Shown here: positions 25,838 through 34,893 of the stretch, piece by piece | Numbering within the stretch: the stretch's first letter is position 1 | Layout of the letters: each line of letters starts with the position of its first letter | NCBI GenBank assembly: GCA_910578365.1 | Contig: CAJTRC010000004.1 | Coordinates: forward strand, 1-60,660 | DNA: 60,660 bases | Direction of reading: 5' to 3' | Source: an uncultured Muribaculaceae bacterium | Lineage (GTDB): Bacteria > Bacteroidota > Bacteroidia > Bacteroidales > Muribaculaceae | Program-made: the position numbers and the translations under genes | The notes under the pieces: generated by a model | Told to the model about the DNA's origin: nothing | Seen by the model: only the letters and a program-made list of their open reading frames with translations | The model's database searches: none

Positions 25838-27847
25838 TTACATTAAGCAGATTGCAGTGATGCCGCCAAGCAGCAGTGCGCCGATGAGATATATCCATAC
25901 GTAGAACTGAATCTGGCCGGACTGCAGGGGCTTGATGCCTTCGGATGCCTTGTTGGTTACGGTTGCCATTGCGTCCATGGAGCCGTCGATGATGTGACGG
26001 TCGAACCAGGCGATGGGCTTACAGATAAGGCCGAAGATAATCTTGTGGGTAATGAACATGTAGAGTTCGTCCCAGTAGAAGCGGTGATGGCACCAGCGCC
26101 ACAGGGCTGGCATGGCGTTCTTGAACTTTGCAGGAAGAGGATTTTCCTTGCGGTACATCACTGTGGCGAGTACGATGGCCAGGATAGCCACACAGAGGCT
26201 TACTGCTGCTACGCTCCAGTCGAAGTGTGCCATGAAGTCGTAAGGTTCACCGTTCCAGCTTACGAAGTTGCCGAAGGGAATGAAACCTGCCACACAGCTG
26301 ATGGCTGCAAGGATAATCAGAGGCAGCGACATAGTCCAGGGCTGGTCGTGGGGCGCGTGGTGGCCTGCCGGTGTTTCGTGTTCTTTCCACCAAAAGATGA
26401 GGTAGTAGAGGCGGAACATATAGAATGCGGTCAGTGCTGCCACTGCGCTCATCCAGATGTAAACGAAGGTGCTGTTGCCAAGGCAGGAGCTGAGGATTTC
26501 GTCTTTGGAGAAGAATCCGCTGAAAGGTATGATGCCTGCGATTGCCAGACAGCCGATAAGGAATGTCCAGTGGGTGATGGGCATGTGTTTGCGCAGGCCG
26601 TGCATTTCGGTGTAGTCGTTCGAGCCGATGGCGTGAATAAGCGCGCCGGCACCGAGGAAGAGCAGAGCCTTGAACATTGCATGGGTGAACAGGTGGAACA
26701 TCGAGGCCATGTAGCCGAGTCCTTCGTGGAAATCGGGGCGTGCCACACCCAGCGATACCATCATAAAGGCAATCTGTGATATGGTAGAGAATGCCAGCAC
26801 ACGCTTGATGTCAATCTGAGCGCAAGCAACCATGGCGGCGTATAAGGCTGTAACAGCGCCTACAACTGTGATGATGTCGAGTGCGGCGGTTTCCATCAGA
26901 TAGAGCGGGAACAGACGGGCCACCAGATATACGCCGGCCACAACCATGGTAGCGGCGTGGATGAGGGCCGACACCGGGGTGGGGCCTTCCATGGCGTCGG
27001 GCAGCCAGATGTGCAGAGGCATCATGGCCGATTTACCCATGCCGCCCATGAATATCAGCACGAGAGCCCAGGTGAGTACAGATGCACCCATGAAAGTGCT
27101 GGCCTGAGCCGATGCGAAGATATTGCGGATGCCTTCGCTGGTGGCGATGTTTACCTGATAGGTATCAAGCAGACCTTCGACCGGAGCCGAGGTGAATTCT
27201 ACAAAGTTGAATGTCTGAGTGTAGAACGACAGTACCAGAATGCCGATAAGGAATCCGAGGTCGGCGAAGCGGGTAACTATAAACGCTTTCTTCGAGGCCG
27301 ACACAGCCGAGGGCTTGGTGTAGTAGAAGCCAATCAGCAGGTACGACGAGGCGCCTACAAGCTCCCAGAAGATATACATCTGGAAGATGTTGGTGGCAAC
27401 CACAAGACCCAGCATTGAGAAACTGAACAATGACAGGAAAGCGTAGAAACGCTGGAAGCCGTGTTCGTACACGCCGTGATGGTCGCGCATGTAGCCCATG
27501 CTGTAGAGATGTACCATGAACGAGATGGTGGTAATTACCACAAGCATCATGGCCGAGATGGGGTCGAGCAGGAAGCCCAGCTTGATTACGAGATTTTGAG
27601 TAAACGCGAGCCAGGTCTGGTTGAATACTACATGCTGGAGGCGGTCGCCGTTTTCAGCGATGAATGTGGGGTCACCGCTGAAGAAGTAGGTGAAAGCCAC
27701 AGTATAGGCCAGAACCAGGGTGGTTCCCATGCCGAGCGTGCCGAGGGTGCCGGCAAGCGGATGACTCATCTTGTTGCCGAAGAGTCCCAGCAGAAGGAAC
27801 ATCGCCAAAGGTATGACGAGGATCAGAAGGGGTAATGTTGCATCCAT
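25838..27847 (-). CDS. nuoL: NADH-quinone oxidoreductase subunit L
   Basis: The 669-residue protein is the distal antiporter-like subunit of complex I. Characteristic segments are MYIFWELVGASSYLLIGFYY (membrane Glu), KSAMMPLHIWLPDAMEGPTP, LIHAATMVVAGVYLVARLFP, FSTISQIAFMMVSLGVARPD and FSGFFSKDEIL. The C-terminal amphipathic part with a final membrane anchor (FYVWIYLIGALLLGGITAI) is present, so the subunit is complete. It starts 5 bases after nuoK. Confidence 0.96.
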   Translation of the reverse strand: MDATLPLLILVIPLAMFLLLGLFGNKMSHPLAGTLGTLGMGTTLVLAYTVAFTYFFSGDPTFIAENGDRLQHVVFNQTWLAFTQNLVIKLGFLLDPISAMMLVVITTISFMVHLYSMGYMRDHHGVYEHGFQRFYAFLSLFSFSMLGLVVATNIFQMYIFWELVGASSYLLIGFYYTKPSAVSASKKAFIVTRFADLGFLIGILVLSFYTQTFNFVEFTSAPVEGLLDTYQVNIATSEGIRNIFASAQASTFMGASVLTWALVLIFMGGMGKSAMMPLHIWLPDAMEGPTPVSALIHAATMVVAGVYLVARLFPLYLMETAALDIITVVGAVTALYAAMVACAQIDIKRVLAFSTISQIAFMMVSLGVARPDFHEGLGYMASMFHLFTHAMFKALLFLGAGALIHAIGSNDYTEMHGLRKHMPITHWTFLIGCLAIAGIIPFSGFFSKDEILSSCLGNSTFVYIWMSAVAALTAFYMFRLYYLIFWWKEHETPAGHHAPHDQPWTMSLPLIILAAISCVAGFIPFGNFVSWNGEPYDFMAHFDWSVAAVSLCVAILAIVLATVMYRKENPLPAKFKNAMPALWRWCHHRFYWDELYMFITHKIIFGLICKPIAWFDRHIIDGSMDAMATVTNKASEGIKPLQSGQIQFYVWIYLIGALLLGGITAICLM

Positions 27848-27852
27848 CGGGC

Positions 27853-28173
27853 TTAGAATTTCATTTCATTAAGACCGCGCACGTCGACATTCTTGGTGGC
27901 GCGGAAGATGTTGATGATGATTGCGATAGCCAGGGCGGTCTCAGCGGCTGCGATTGCTATTGCAAAGAGTGTGAAGAACATGCCTTCGAGCTGGCCGGGA
28001 TGAAGATAGCGGTTGAAAACCACAAAGAACACATCGACGGCGTTGAGCATGAGTTCCAGCGATATGAGTATCGCGATCATATTCTTGCGGGTAATGAAAC
28101 CGTATACGCCTGCGCAAAACATCAGCAGGGCGGGCAAGAGGTAAAATATTGCGGTAATTTCCATATCAGCCAA
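27853..28173 (-). CDS. nuoK: NADH-quinone oxidoreductase subunit K
   Basis: The 106-residue three-helix membrane subunit contains the conserved segment LISLELMLNAVDVFFVVFN with the first membrane Glu and AETALAIAIIINIFR with the second. Both are needed for proton pumping in the family. It is 3 bases from nuoJ and 5 bases from nuoL. Confidence 0.95.
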   Translation of the reverse strand: MADMEITAIFYLLPALLMFCAGVYGFITRKNMIAILISLELMLNAVDVFFVVFNRYLHPGQLEGMFFTLFAIAIAAAETALAIAIIINIFRATKNVDVRGLNEMKF

Positions 28174-28176
28174 GAT

Positions 28177-28689
28177 TTAACGGCGACGGGCGATTACCAC
28201 GCCACCGATTATACATGCCAATAACAACACACTCACTGCCTCGAAGGGCAGCAGATACTCTCCTTCGCCGGTACCCATTAGCACACTGCCCAACAGTTTC
28301 ATGTCGGGGTTCTGCATTTCGGGACGGGCGAGGAACAGTTCGCAGCGGCTCAGAAGAGCGGCGCCTGTAACTGCCAGCATGGCCAGGGCGGCTACCAGTC
28401 CGGTAACTCTCGATTTGGAGCTGAGAGCCTCGGAGTTGTCGCCAGGCTTGCTGGTAAGCAAGATGGAGAATACGAACAGCACCACTATACCGCCGGCGTA
28501 CACCGCAATCTGCACTGCGCCAAGAAACTCGTAATCGAGCTGGAAATAAATTCCGGCGGCGGCAAACAGGGTGAAGAGCAGGTAGGTGGCTGCACGCAGT
28601 ATCTTGCGGGTCGTCACGGCCATGATGGAGCATACCACCAGGGCCAGAGCGAGGATCACATAGATGATGATACTTCCTACTGATTCCAT
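28177..28689 (-). CDS. nuoJ: NADH-quinone oxidoreductase subunit J
   Basis: The 170-residue membrane subunit has five hydrophobic helices. The conserved YAGGIVVLFVFSILLTSKPG segment with the Tyr/Gly hinge of helix 3 is present, and EFLGAVQIAVYAGG precedes it. The gap to nuoI upstream is 130 bases, the longest inside the run, and it holds two alternative hairpins. Confidence 0.93.
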   Translation of the reverse strand: MESVGSIIIYVILALALVVCSIMAVTTRKILRAATYLLFTLFAAAGIYFQLDYEFLGAVQIAVYAGGIVVLFVFSILLTSKPGDNSEALSSKSRVTGLVAALAMLAVTGAALLSRCELFLARPEMQNPDMKLLGSVLMGTGEGEYLLPFEAVSVLLLACIIGGVVIARRR

Positions 28690-28731
28690 TATGATTTGTT
28701 GGTTTATTATTTTTACTCTGCTTTGCGTTTA

Positions 28732-28763
28732 ACGTTTAAGCCTTGGCTAAACGTCTTACGTTT
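28732..28763 (-). other. Two mutually exclusive hairpins in the nuoI-nuoJ spacer
   Basis: On the minus strand AAACGT-AAG-ACGTTT (28763-28749) can form one hairpin, and the same ACGTTTA can instead pair with TAAACGT in a longer stem that includes GCC/GGC (28754-28732, one bulge). No T run follows, so it is not a simple terminator. It could modulate expression of nuoJ-N relative to atp genes or be a processing site. This is inference from base pairing. Confidence 0.4.
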
Positions 28764-28819
28764 ATGGCTTTGTCGGCGTTGGACGGCGTGCGGCGGCAGG
28801 CCATTGTCCGGACGACAGT

Positions 28820-29401
28820 TTATTTGTTTTCAGCTTCGGCTTCCTTGGCGGCCTTAATTGCGGCGGCTTTGGCTTTGGCGGCAGCTATCTTGGCTTCGCG
28901 TTCGGCTGCAGCCTTGGCGAGTTCCTCAGGAGTAGGCGCCGGCTCTTCCTTTTCGGGCAGGTAGTTGAGCTGTTTCACCAGTTTGCTGCGGGTGAACACT
29001 GCCTGTTCGAAGTCGTTGTTGAATTCCAGGGCGTCTGTGGGGCACGAGGTCACACACAGCTGGCAGAAAGTACACGAGCCAAGGTCGTAGAGATACTTGC
29101 TGAGTTTCTTTTTCTTGGTGCCGGCGGCAGTGTCGACCATTTTGGTTTCCAAGGTGATGGTGCCGTTGGGGCAGTTGCGCTCACAGGTGCCGCAGGCAAT
29201 ACATTTGTGATTGCCCTCGGCGTTGTACTTCAGAGTAAGTATGGCACGGAAGCGTTCGGGCACGTGGCGGCTGTCGCGGTCCTCGGGGTAACGCTCGGTG
29301 AGCTTGGGAGTGACAAGCTCTTTACCTGTTACCTGCAGACCTTTGAGCAGACTGGCTACTCCGCTGCCTAGAGATGAAAAATATTCTTTTACACTACCCA
29401 T
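28820..29401 (-). CDS. nuoI: NADH-quinone oxidoreductase subunit I (two 4Fe-4S)
   Basis: The 193-residue ferredoxin-like subunit carries two tetranuclear clusters: CIACGTCERNCP (Cys67, 70, 73, 77) and CTFCQLCVTSCP (Cys110, 113, 116, 120). After residue 150 there is an unusual Ala/Lys/Glu-rich tail of about 45 residues (KAAAEREAKIAAAKAKAAA and more), probably a long helix or disordered extension not needed for cluster binding. It restarts the nuo genes after the ATP synthase block, 39 bases after the atpG stop and with no terminator between them. Confidence 0.94.
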   Translation of the reverse strand: MGSVKEYFSSLGSGVASLLKGLQVTGKELVTPKLTERYPEDRDSRHVPERFRAILTLKYNAEGNHKCIACGTCERNCPNGTITLETKMVDTAAGTKKKKLSKYLYDLGSCTFCQLCVTSCPTDALEFNNDFEQAVFTRSKLVKQLNYLPEKEEPAPTPEELAKAAAEREAKIAAAKAKAAAIKAAKEAEAENK

Positions 29402-29440
29402 TGAATGATAGACTGATTGATTATTATTCGAGTGATATGC

Positions 29441-30328
29441 TTAGTCGCGCACCTGACCGCCGACAATGTCGAGCAGTTCGGTGGTGATTGATTGCTGTCG
29501 TAGTTTATTATATTCAAGCTGCAGTTGGTCAAGCAACTTCTTGGCATTGTCGTTGGCCGACTGCATGGCCATGACGCGTGCCGCCTGCTCGCTGGCGCGG
29601 TTTTCGCAGAATATTTCCTGCATTGTCGAGAGCAGATACATCGGCAGTGCGGAGCGGAAAATCTCAGAGGCCGATGGCTCGAATATGTAGGGGCGGTCCG
29701 AGGCTTTGACCTCGCCGTTGGCTGCGAATGCTTCGGTATCGACAGGCAGCAGCAGGTCGGCGGTTGCACGCTGGCGTCCTGCCGACAGATAGTGCATGTA
29801 GAGCACGTCTACGCGGTCGAGCTCGCCCGACACAAAGCGTTGTTCGAGGCTTGTAGTAAAATCTTTTACTTGTGCGCCTTCGCTTTTGGAGCTTATTTGT
29901 GTTGTTTCGGCCAGGCTTGTTCTGGCATCGGTGAACTTGGCGCATGCCTTGCGCATCTTTTTGCCTACCGTGTGGATTTCCACCTCAAGGCCTTCGCCGA
30001 ACCGCTCGCGCAGTTCGGCCAGGTGACTTTTGAGGAATTTGGCAAGGTTGATGTTATAGGCACCGCAGAGGCCGTCGTCGCTGCCGAGAATCACCACGGC
30101 CATGCGATGTACCGGGCGAGCCACGGTCAGAGGCGAGGTAAAGTCGGCGTCGGCTCCCAGTATGTTGCTGATGATTGTTTCGATCTGTGTGCGGAAAGGC
30201 GCCAGACGCTTGAGGGCGCCTTCTGCCTTGTGCATCTTGGCCGAGGAAATCATCTTCATTGCGCCGGTGATTTTCTCCGACGACGATACTGAGCCGATGC
30301 GACCTTTCAGTTCTTTGAGTGTTGCCAT
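29441..30328 (-). CDS. atpG: ATP synthase gamma subunit
   Basis: The 295-residue central stalk subunit begins with the typical MATLKELKGRIGSVSSSEKI helix and KMISSAKMHKAE. It ends with the conserved coiled-coil half MQSANDNAKKLLDQLQLEYN followed by RQQSITTELLDIVGG. It is the last of the eight atp genes and leads straight into nuoI. Confidence 0.96.
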   Translation of the reverse strand: MATLKELKGRIGSVSSSEKITGAMKMISSAKMHKAEGALKRLAPFRTQIETIISNILGADADFTSPLTVARPVHRMAVVILGSDDGLCGAYNINLAKFLKSHLAELRERFGEGLEVEIHTVGKKMRKACAKFTDARTSLAETTQISSKSEGAQVKDFTTSLEQRFVSGELDRVDVLYMHYLSAGRQRATADLLLPVDTEAFAANGEVKASDRPYIFEPSASEIFRSALPMYLLSTMQEIFCENRASEQAARVMAMQSANDNAKKLLDQLQLEYNKLRQQSITTELLDIVGGQVRD

Positions 30329-30368
30329 GCTGCCGTATAGCTTGAATTATTCTGTTTGTTAGGATAGA

Positions 30369-31937
30369 TTAGAACTGACCCGCAATTTCTTTTGCAGCTT
30401 CAGTAAGTTTTCTGGTAACGTCGTCGGTGAGTTTGCCGGCGCGGATTTCGTCGAGTACTTCGGGGCAGCGTGCGTGCAGAAGTTGCAGCAGCTGTTTTTC
30501 GAATTCTGCCACCTTCTCCAGTGGTACGTTTTCCAGCAGACCGTTCACGCCGCAGTATATTTCTGCTACCTGGTCGGCAACCTCCACTGGATGGTACTGG
30601 GGCTGGATGAGCAGACGTTCGTTTTTGCGTCCTTTGTCGATTACGCGGGCGGTTACGGGGTCGATGTCGCCACCGAATTTGGTAAACGACTCCAGTTCGC
30701 GGAACTGGGCCTGGTCGATTTTGAGTGTACCAGCCACTTTTTTCATCGACTTGATTTGAGCGTTACCGCCCACACGCGACACCGATATACCAACGTTGAT
30801 GGCCGGACGGATACCGCGGTTGAAAAGTGCGGTTTCAAGGAATATCTGGCCGTCGGTAATCGAAATTACGTTGGTGGGAATGTAGGCCGAAACGTCGCCT
30901 GCCTGAGTTTCGATGATAGGCAGGGCAGTGAGCGAGCCGCCGCCCTTTACCAGCGGTTTGAGAGCTTCGGGCAGGTCGTTCATACTTGCTGCCACCTGCT
31001 GGTTGTCGATAATTTTGGCTGCACGCTCGAGCAGACGGCTGTGCAGATAGAAGATATCGCCTGGGTATGCCTCGCGGCCCGAGGGGCGTTTGAGGATCAG
31101 CGAGATTTCGCGGTATGCCACGGCCTGTTTCGAGAGGTCGTCATATACGATGAGCGCGTCGCGGCCGGTGTCGCGGAAGTATTCGCCGATTGCTACGCCG
31201 GCGAAAGGCGAGTAGTAGCGCATCGATGCTGAATCGGATGCAGTAGCTGCAACTACTACTGTATAGTCGAGTGCGCCGTATTTGCGCAGCGTTTCGACTG
31301 TAGCGGCTATCGACGAGCCTTTCTGGCCGATTGCCACGTAGATACAGTAAACCGGCTTGCCGGCCTCGAAATTGGCACGCTGGTTGATGATGGTGTCAAT
31401 GGCGATGGCAGTCTTGCCTATCTGGCGGTCGCCGATGATGAGCTCGCGCTGTCCGCGACCGATTGGCACCATTGAATCGACGGCCTTGATACCGGTCTGG
31501 AGGGGCTGGTTCACGGGCTGGCGGTATATAACGCCGGGTGCCTTGCGCTCCAGTGGCAGGTTTATGAGCTTGCCGCTGATTGGACCGCGACCGTCGATTG
31601 GTTCACCAAGGATGTTGATAACACGGCCGAGCAGACCTTCGCCCACAGGAATAGAGGCGATTTCGCCAGTGCGGCGCACTTTCATGCCCTCGGCAACTTT
31701 GTTGACATTGTTGAGCAGGATTACGCCTACGTTGCTTTCCTCAAGGTTGAGAGCAACGCCTTTGACGCCGTTTTCGAATTCTACCAACTCGTTGGCGCAC
31801 ACGTTGTCGAGGCCATAGACGTGGGCTACGCCGTCGCCGACTTCGAGTACGCTGCCAACTTCTTCAAACGATACTTTGGAGTTGACATTCTCGAGTTGCT
31901 GTTTTAATACTTCCGAAATCTCGCTGGGGTTTATCAT
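30369..31937 (-). CDS. atpA: ATP synthase alpha subunit
   Basis: The 522-residue F1 subunit has Walker A GDRQIGKTA at residues 169-177, the SVSRVGGNAQIKSMKKVAG segment that contributes the catalytic-site Arg, and the N-terminal crown ending in VGVILLNN. Length is normal. The 94-base gap before it (to atpH) contains a small GC-rich hairpin (31960-31975, GGCCGC with GCGGCC). Confidence 0.97.
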   Translation of the reverse strand: MINPSEISEVLKQQLENVNSKVSFEEVGSVLEVGDGVAHVYGLDNVCANELVEFENGVKGVALNLEESNVGVILLNNVNKVAEGMKVRRTGEIASIPVGEGLLGRVINILGEPIDGRGPISGKLINLPLERKAPGVIYRQPVNQPLQTGIKAVDSMVPIGRGQRELIIGDRQIGKTAIAIDTIINQRANFEAGKPVYCIYVAIGQKGSSIAATVETLRKYGALDYTVVVAATASDSASMRYYSPFAGVAIGEYFRDTGRDALIVYDDLSKQAVAYREISLILKRPSGREAYPGDIFYLHSRLLERAAKIIDNQQVAASMNDLPEALKPLVKGGGSLTALPIIETQAGDVSAYIPTNVISITDGQIFLETALFNRGIRPAINVGISVSRVGGNAQIKSMKKVAGTLKIDQAQFRELESFTKFGGDIDPVTARVIDKGRKNERLLIQPQYHPVEVADQVAEIYCGVNGLLENVPLEKVAEFEKQLLQLLHARCPEVLDEIRAGKLTDDVTRKLTEAAKEIAGQF

Positions 31938-32031
31938 TGTATGGGGCTTTTCGGCTTATGGCCGCCGTCGCGGCCTGATTTGTTATTTAATTTGGTGGTC
32001 TTTTTCGTGGGTGATTCGGCTTTGGGCCGGA

Positions 32032-32574
32032 TTACTGAATCAGATGCTGACGCATTTGCTGAAGTTGCTGGCGCACGGAGGCGTCGAGGCGTTCGTTGTC
32101 TACGTTCACCACAAAGCCTCCAATCAGTTGCGGGTCTACTGCGCTGCTGTATTCCATCGATGCTCCTTTGAGGTGGCTTTCAATGAATTTTTTCAGGCGT
32201 GTTTCCTGGTCTTGCGACAGCGGTGCCGCGCTTACCACGTGTACGCGGTAAATGTCGCGGGTCTGCCTGTAGAGCAGGGTGTAGGCCCGACAGATGCCGG
32301 GAGCGAAATCCAGGCGGCGATTCTGTGCCAGGAGCTTCAGAAAGTCGTTGTAGGCGGTGTCGGCATCGATGGCGCCGGCTGCGGTTCGCAGCAGCGCGAT
32401 CTTGTCGCTCTCGCTTACAAATGGATTTGCCAGAGTTGCCTCCAGGGCGGGCGATGCCTCGAACTGCTGTTCCAGACATTTCATCAGCCGGTACAGCCGC
32501 TCAGCCTGGTTGCGTTCTACGGCAACTTCGTATAAAGCTTTGGCGTAGCGCCTTGGTATGAGTCCTTCGTTCAT
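32032..32574 (-). CDS. atpH: ATP synthase delta subunit
   Basis: The 180-residue subunit links F1 to the peripheral stalk. It starts MNEGLIPRRYAKALYEVAVE, the usual family opening, and ends with the conserved DPQLIGGFVVNVDNERLDAS pattern. It lies 21 bases after atpF. Confidence 0.93.
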   Translation of the reverse strand: MNEGLIPRRYAKALYEVAVERNQAERLYRLMKCLEQQFEASPALEATLANPFVSESDKIALLRTAAGAIDADTAYNDFLKLLAQNRRLDFAPGICRAYTLLYRQTRDIYRVHVVSAAPLSQDQETRLKKFIESHLKGASMEYSSAVDPQLIGGFVVNVDNERLDASVRQQLQQMRQHLIQ

Positions 32575-32595
32575 TGCGTCAGGTATGGGTGTGGA

Positions 32596-33093
32596 TTATT
32601 TTTTGCTTTCGAGTTCGTCGAGCAGAGTGCCCACCAGCTTGGTCTGGTTCTTGTCGTCTTCGAGCTGAGTCTTTACGACTTTGCCGGCGATTTCAAGGGC
32701 CATTTCGCTTACCTGGTTGCGCAGCTGCTGCTGGGCTTCTTTCTGCTGCTGTTCAATCTGCAGCTTTGCGGAGTCCATTACTTTCTGAGCCTCGGTCTGG
32801 GCTGCTGTGCGTGCTTCTTCGATGATTTGAGTTTTCATCTTGTCGGCTTCGCGCAGAATGTCGGCCTGCTTACGGCGGGCCTCAGCCATGTAGGCATCGG
32901 ATTGCTGCTGGGCATTCTTGAGTTGCTCCTGGGCTTCGTGCGCATACTCCACACCTTTGTCGATGAGGTCGGCACGGTGGTCGACTGTCTTCAGTATCAT
33001 GGGCCACGCGAACTTCCACAGCAGGAAGAACAGAATCGCGAAGGCCACAAACATCCAGAAGATTAGGCCGAAATCAGGTGTGAATAATTCCAT
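32596..33093 (-). CDS. atpF: ATP synthase b subunit
   Basis: The 165-residue peripheral stalk subunit has one N-terminal membrane helix (LIFWMFVAFAILFFLLWKFA) and a long charged, Gln-rich coiled coil to the end. Only one b-type gene is present, so the stalk is probably a homodimer. Confidence 0.95.
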   Translation of the reverse strand: MELFTPDFGLIFWMFVAFAILFFLLWKFAWPMILKTVDHRADLIDKGVEYAHEAQEQLKNAQQQSDAYMAEARRKQADILREADKMKTQIIEEARTAAQTEAQKVMDSAKLQIEQQQKEAQQQLRNQVSEMALEIAGKVVKTQLEDDKNQTKLVGTLLDELESKK

Positions 33094-33141
33094 TGTCGCA
33101 GGAGGGGTTGATTGTTGCGGGAATAATTAAGAAGCCTGGGC

Positions 33142-33381
33142 TTATACGAAGAGTGCGAGTACGCAAACGATTACGGCGAAGAGTGCTACACCTTCCACGA
33201 GGGCTGCGATCACGATCATGCTGCTTCGGATGTCGCCGGCTGCTTCGGGCTGACGGGCGATTGCTTCCATAGCGGCTGCACCAATTTTACCGATACCGAT
33301 ACCTGCGCCGATTGCTGCGATAGCTGCGCCTAACGAGGCGCCAATACCTGTTAATGAAAGTTCTGCTAAGAATCCTAACAT
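33142..33381 (-). CDS. atpE: ATP synthase c subunit, predicted proton type
   Basis: The 79-residue hairpin protein has two membrane helices joined by the ARQPEA loop. The ion-binding carboxylate is Glu63 (AALVEGVALF). Lined up with the Na+-binding c subunit of Ilyobacter, the Gln of helix 1 is replaced by Ile30 and the Ser after the Glu is Gly64, so Na+ ligands are missing and proton coupling is predicted. The alignment rests on the shared ARQPEA loop and identical spacing to the Glu. Confidence 0.95.
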   Translation of the reverse strand: MLGFLAELSLTGIGASLGAAIAAIGAGIGIGKIGAAAMEAIARQPEAAGDIRSSMIVIAALVEGVALFAVIVCVLALFV

Positions 33382-33433
33382 AATTGTAATTTTTAAAGGG
33401 GTTATTTGTAGTTGTTTATTTTTTCTGTTTGTT

Positions 33434-34615
33434 TTATTTTGCCGCTACCGGGGCGCTTGCGCCCTGATGGTCGTGGGCTTTGTCGTCGTGATGTCCTTCT
33501 TCCTGTGCCAGCGATATGAATATGGTCGACAGCATGGTGAATACAAATGCCTGAATAAAGCTGACCAGAACGTCAATCACAAGCATGAATACCGAGAAGC
33601 CTACCGACATTATTGTTGTGCCTCCGCCTGCCACAGGGCTTACTGCAGCGAAGATGAATATAAGCAGTGTCAGCACCAGTACTATCATGTGGCCGCCCAT
33701 GATGTTGGCAAACAGACGTACTGTGAGTGCGGCGGGCTTGGTGAAGATGCCCGACAACTCGATGAACTGCATTATAGGCAAGGGGAACTTCAGCCAGATT
33801 GGCACATCGGGCCAAAATATTTCTTTCCAGTAATGTTTTTTAGCAAAGATGTTGGTAACAAGGAAGGTGAGTATCGCCAGTACCAATGTCACCGCAATAT
33901 TGCCGGTAAGGTTGGCGCCGCCGGGGAAGATAACTGTCAGGCCCAGCAGGTTCATTATAAAGATGAAGAAGAACACCGTCAGCAGGTAGGGGGCGAATTT
34001 GCGGCTTTTGTCGCCGAGAGTCGCTTTGATTACGGAGCCGTATATAAATTCTACCAGCAGTTCGATGAATCCCAAGCCTTTGCGGGGAGTCTTGAATCCG
34101 TTGCGGCGATAGAAACTTGCGAGCCACAGCAACAGGCCCAATACTACTACGAGTGAGATGAATATACCGCAGACATTTTTGGTTATCGAAATGTCGAATT
34201 TGGGTTTGACTTCCTGTCCGTCGGGCAGTACTTCCACCACTTTGCCTCTGTACTGGCTGTCGTGTCCGGCAATTTTGAAGTCGATATTGCCGTCGCGGTA
34301 TGTCTTGCCACCGGTAACACGGGCCGACGAGAATATATGCAGACCGTCGCCGGCCCATACAATCACGGGCAGGGGTATGCGGTGATGATGGTCGAAAGGC
34401 ACTTCCCAGCCGTAGCCGTCGCCGAGGTGTTCGAAGATGAGTTCTTTAGGATCGAGCTTTTTCTGCTCGTCGTGAGCTACCTCTTCGGCTTCGTGCACGG
34501 CCTCGCGGGCAACCTTGTCCACATCGGCGGCCGCGTGGTCGTCGGCCATGGCCACGGGGGCCATCAGCACGGTGGCGAGCAGCAGCGCCAGTATTGATTT
34601 TAATCGGATTTTCAT
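33434..34615 (-). CDS. atpB: ATP synthase a subunit with N-terminal extension
   Basis: The protein is 393 residues when started at 34615, which gives a normal signal peptide (MKIRLKSILALLLATVLMAP, then VAMADD) and avoids the overlap with atpC caused by the ATG at 34639. A periplasmic domain of about 130 residues, rich in His and charged residues (HHHRIPLPVIVWAGDGL), precedes the membrane part. Such extended a subunits are known in Bacteroidota. The essential helix is PAALTVRLFANIMGGHMIVL with the key Arg. The C-terminus is His/Asp-rich. Confidence 0.94.
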   Translation of the reverse strand: MKIRLKSILALLLATVLMAPVAMADDHAAADVDKVAREAVHEAEEVAHDEQKKLDPKELIFEHLGDGYGWEVPFDHHHRIPLPVIVWAGDGLHIFSSARVTGGKTYRDGNIDFKIAGHDSQYRGKVVEVLPDGQEVKPKFDISITKNVCGIFISLVVVLGLLLWLASFYRRNGFKTPRKGLGFIELLVEFIYGSVIKATLGDKSRKFAPYLLTVFFFIFIMNLLGLTVIFPGGANLTGNIAVTLVLAILTFLVTNIFAKKHYWKEIFWPDVPIWLKFPLPIMQFIELSGIFTKPAALTVRLFANIMGGHMIVLVLTLLIFIFAAVSPVAGGGTTIMSVGFSVFMLVIDVLVSFIQAFVFTMLSTIFISLAQEEGHHDDKAHDHQGASAPVAAK

Positions 34616-34626
34616 GCCGTTGCGGG

Positions 34627-34863
34627 TTAGTAAAGACATACTGATACTACATTGTTGTCAACATCTACCAGGCCTCCTCCGATATGGTCGGTGTGTTCCT
34701 GGCCGTCAGCTGTCACATACACTATATTTCCGGCGTTGAGTGTGGAGATGAGCGAGGCGTGGTGGTCGAGCACCATAAAGGAACCCATTGCACCGGGGAG
34801 GGTCACTGATTTAGCCTCGCCCTCAAAAAGGATTGCTTCTGCCGATATGATTTTTAGTGTCAT
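34627..34863 (-). CDS. atpC: ATP synthase epsilon subunit, short form
   Basis: At 78 residues this contains only the N-terminal beta-sandwich (LKIISAEAILFEGEAKSVTL, then LPGAMGSFMVLDHHASLIS). The two C-terminal helices that inhibit ATP hydrolysis in longer homologues are absent. Short epsilon subunits are known in Bacteroidota, so this is probably the normal form and not a truncation. Confidence 0.92.
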   Translation of the reverse strand: MTLKIISAEAILFEGEAKSVTLPGAMGSFMVLDHHASLISTLNAGNIVYVTADGQEHTDHIGGGLVDVDNNVVSVCLY

Positions 34864-34893
34864 CGATATAGTGAGTTAAGCTGTGATGTTTGA

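Noticed and set aside
33142..33381. Sodium-type ATP synthase c subunit
   Set aside because: The Gln and Ser ligands are replaced by Ile30 and Gly64. Only the Glu is present.
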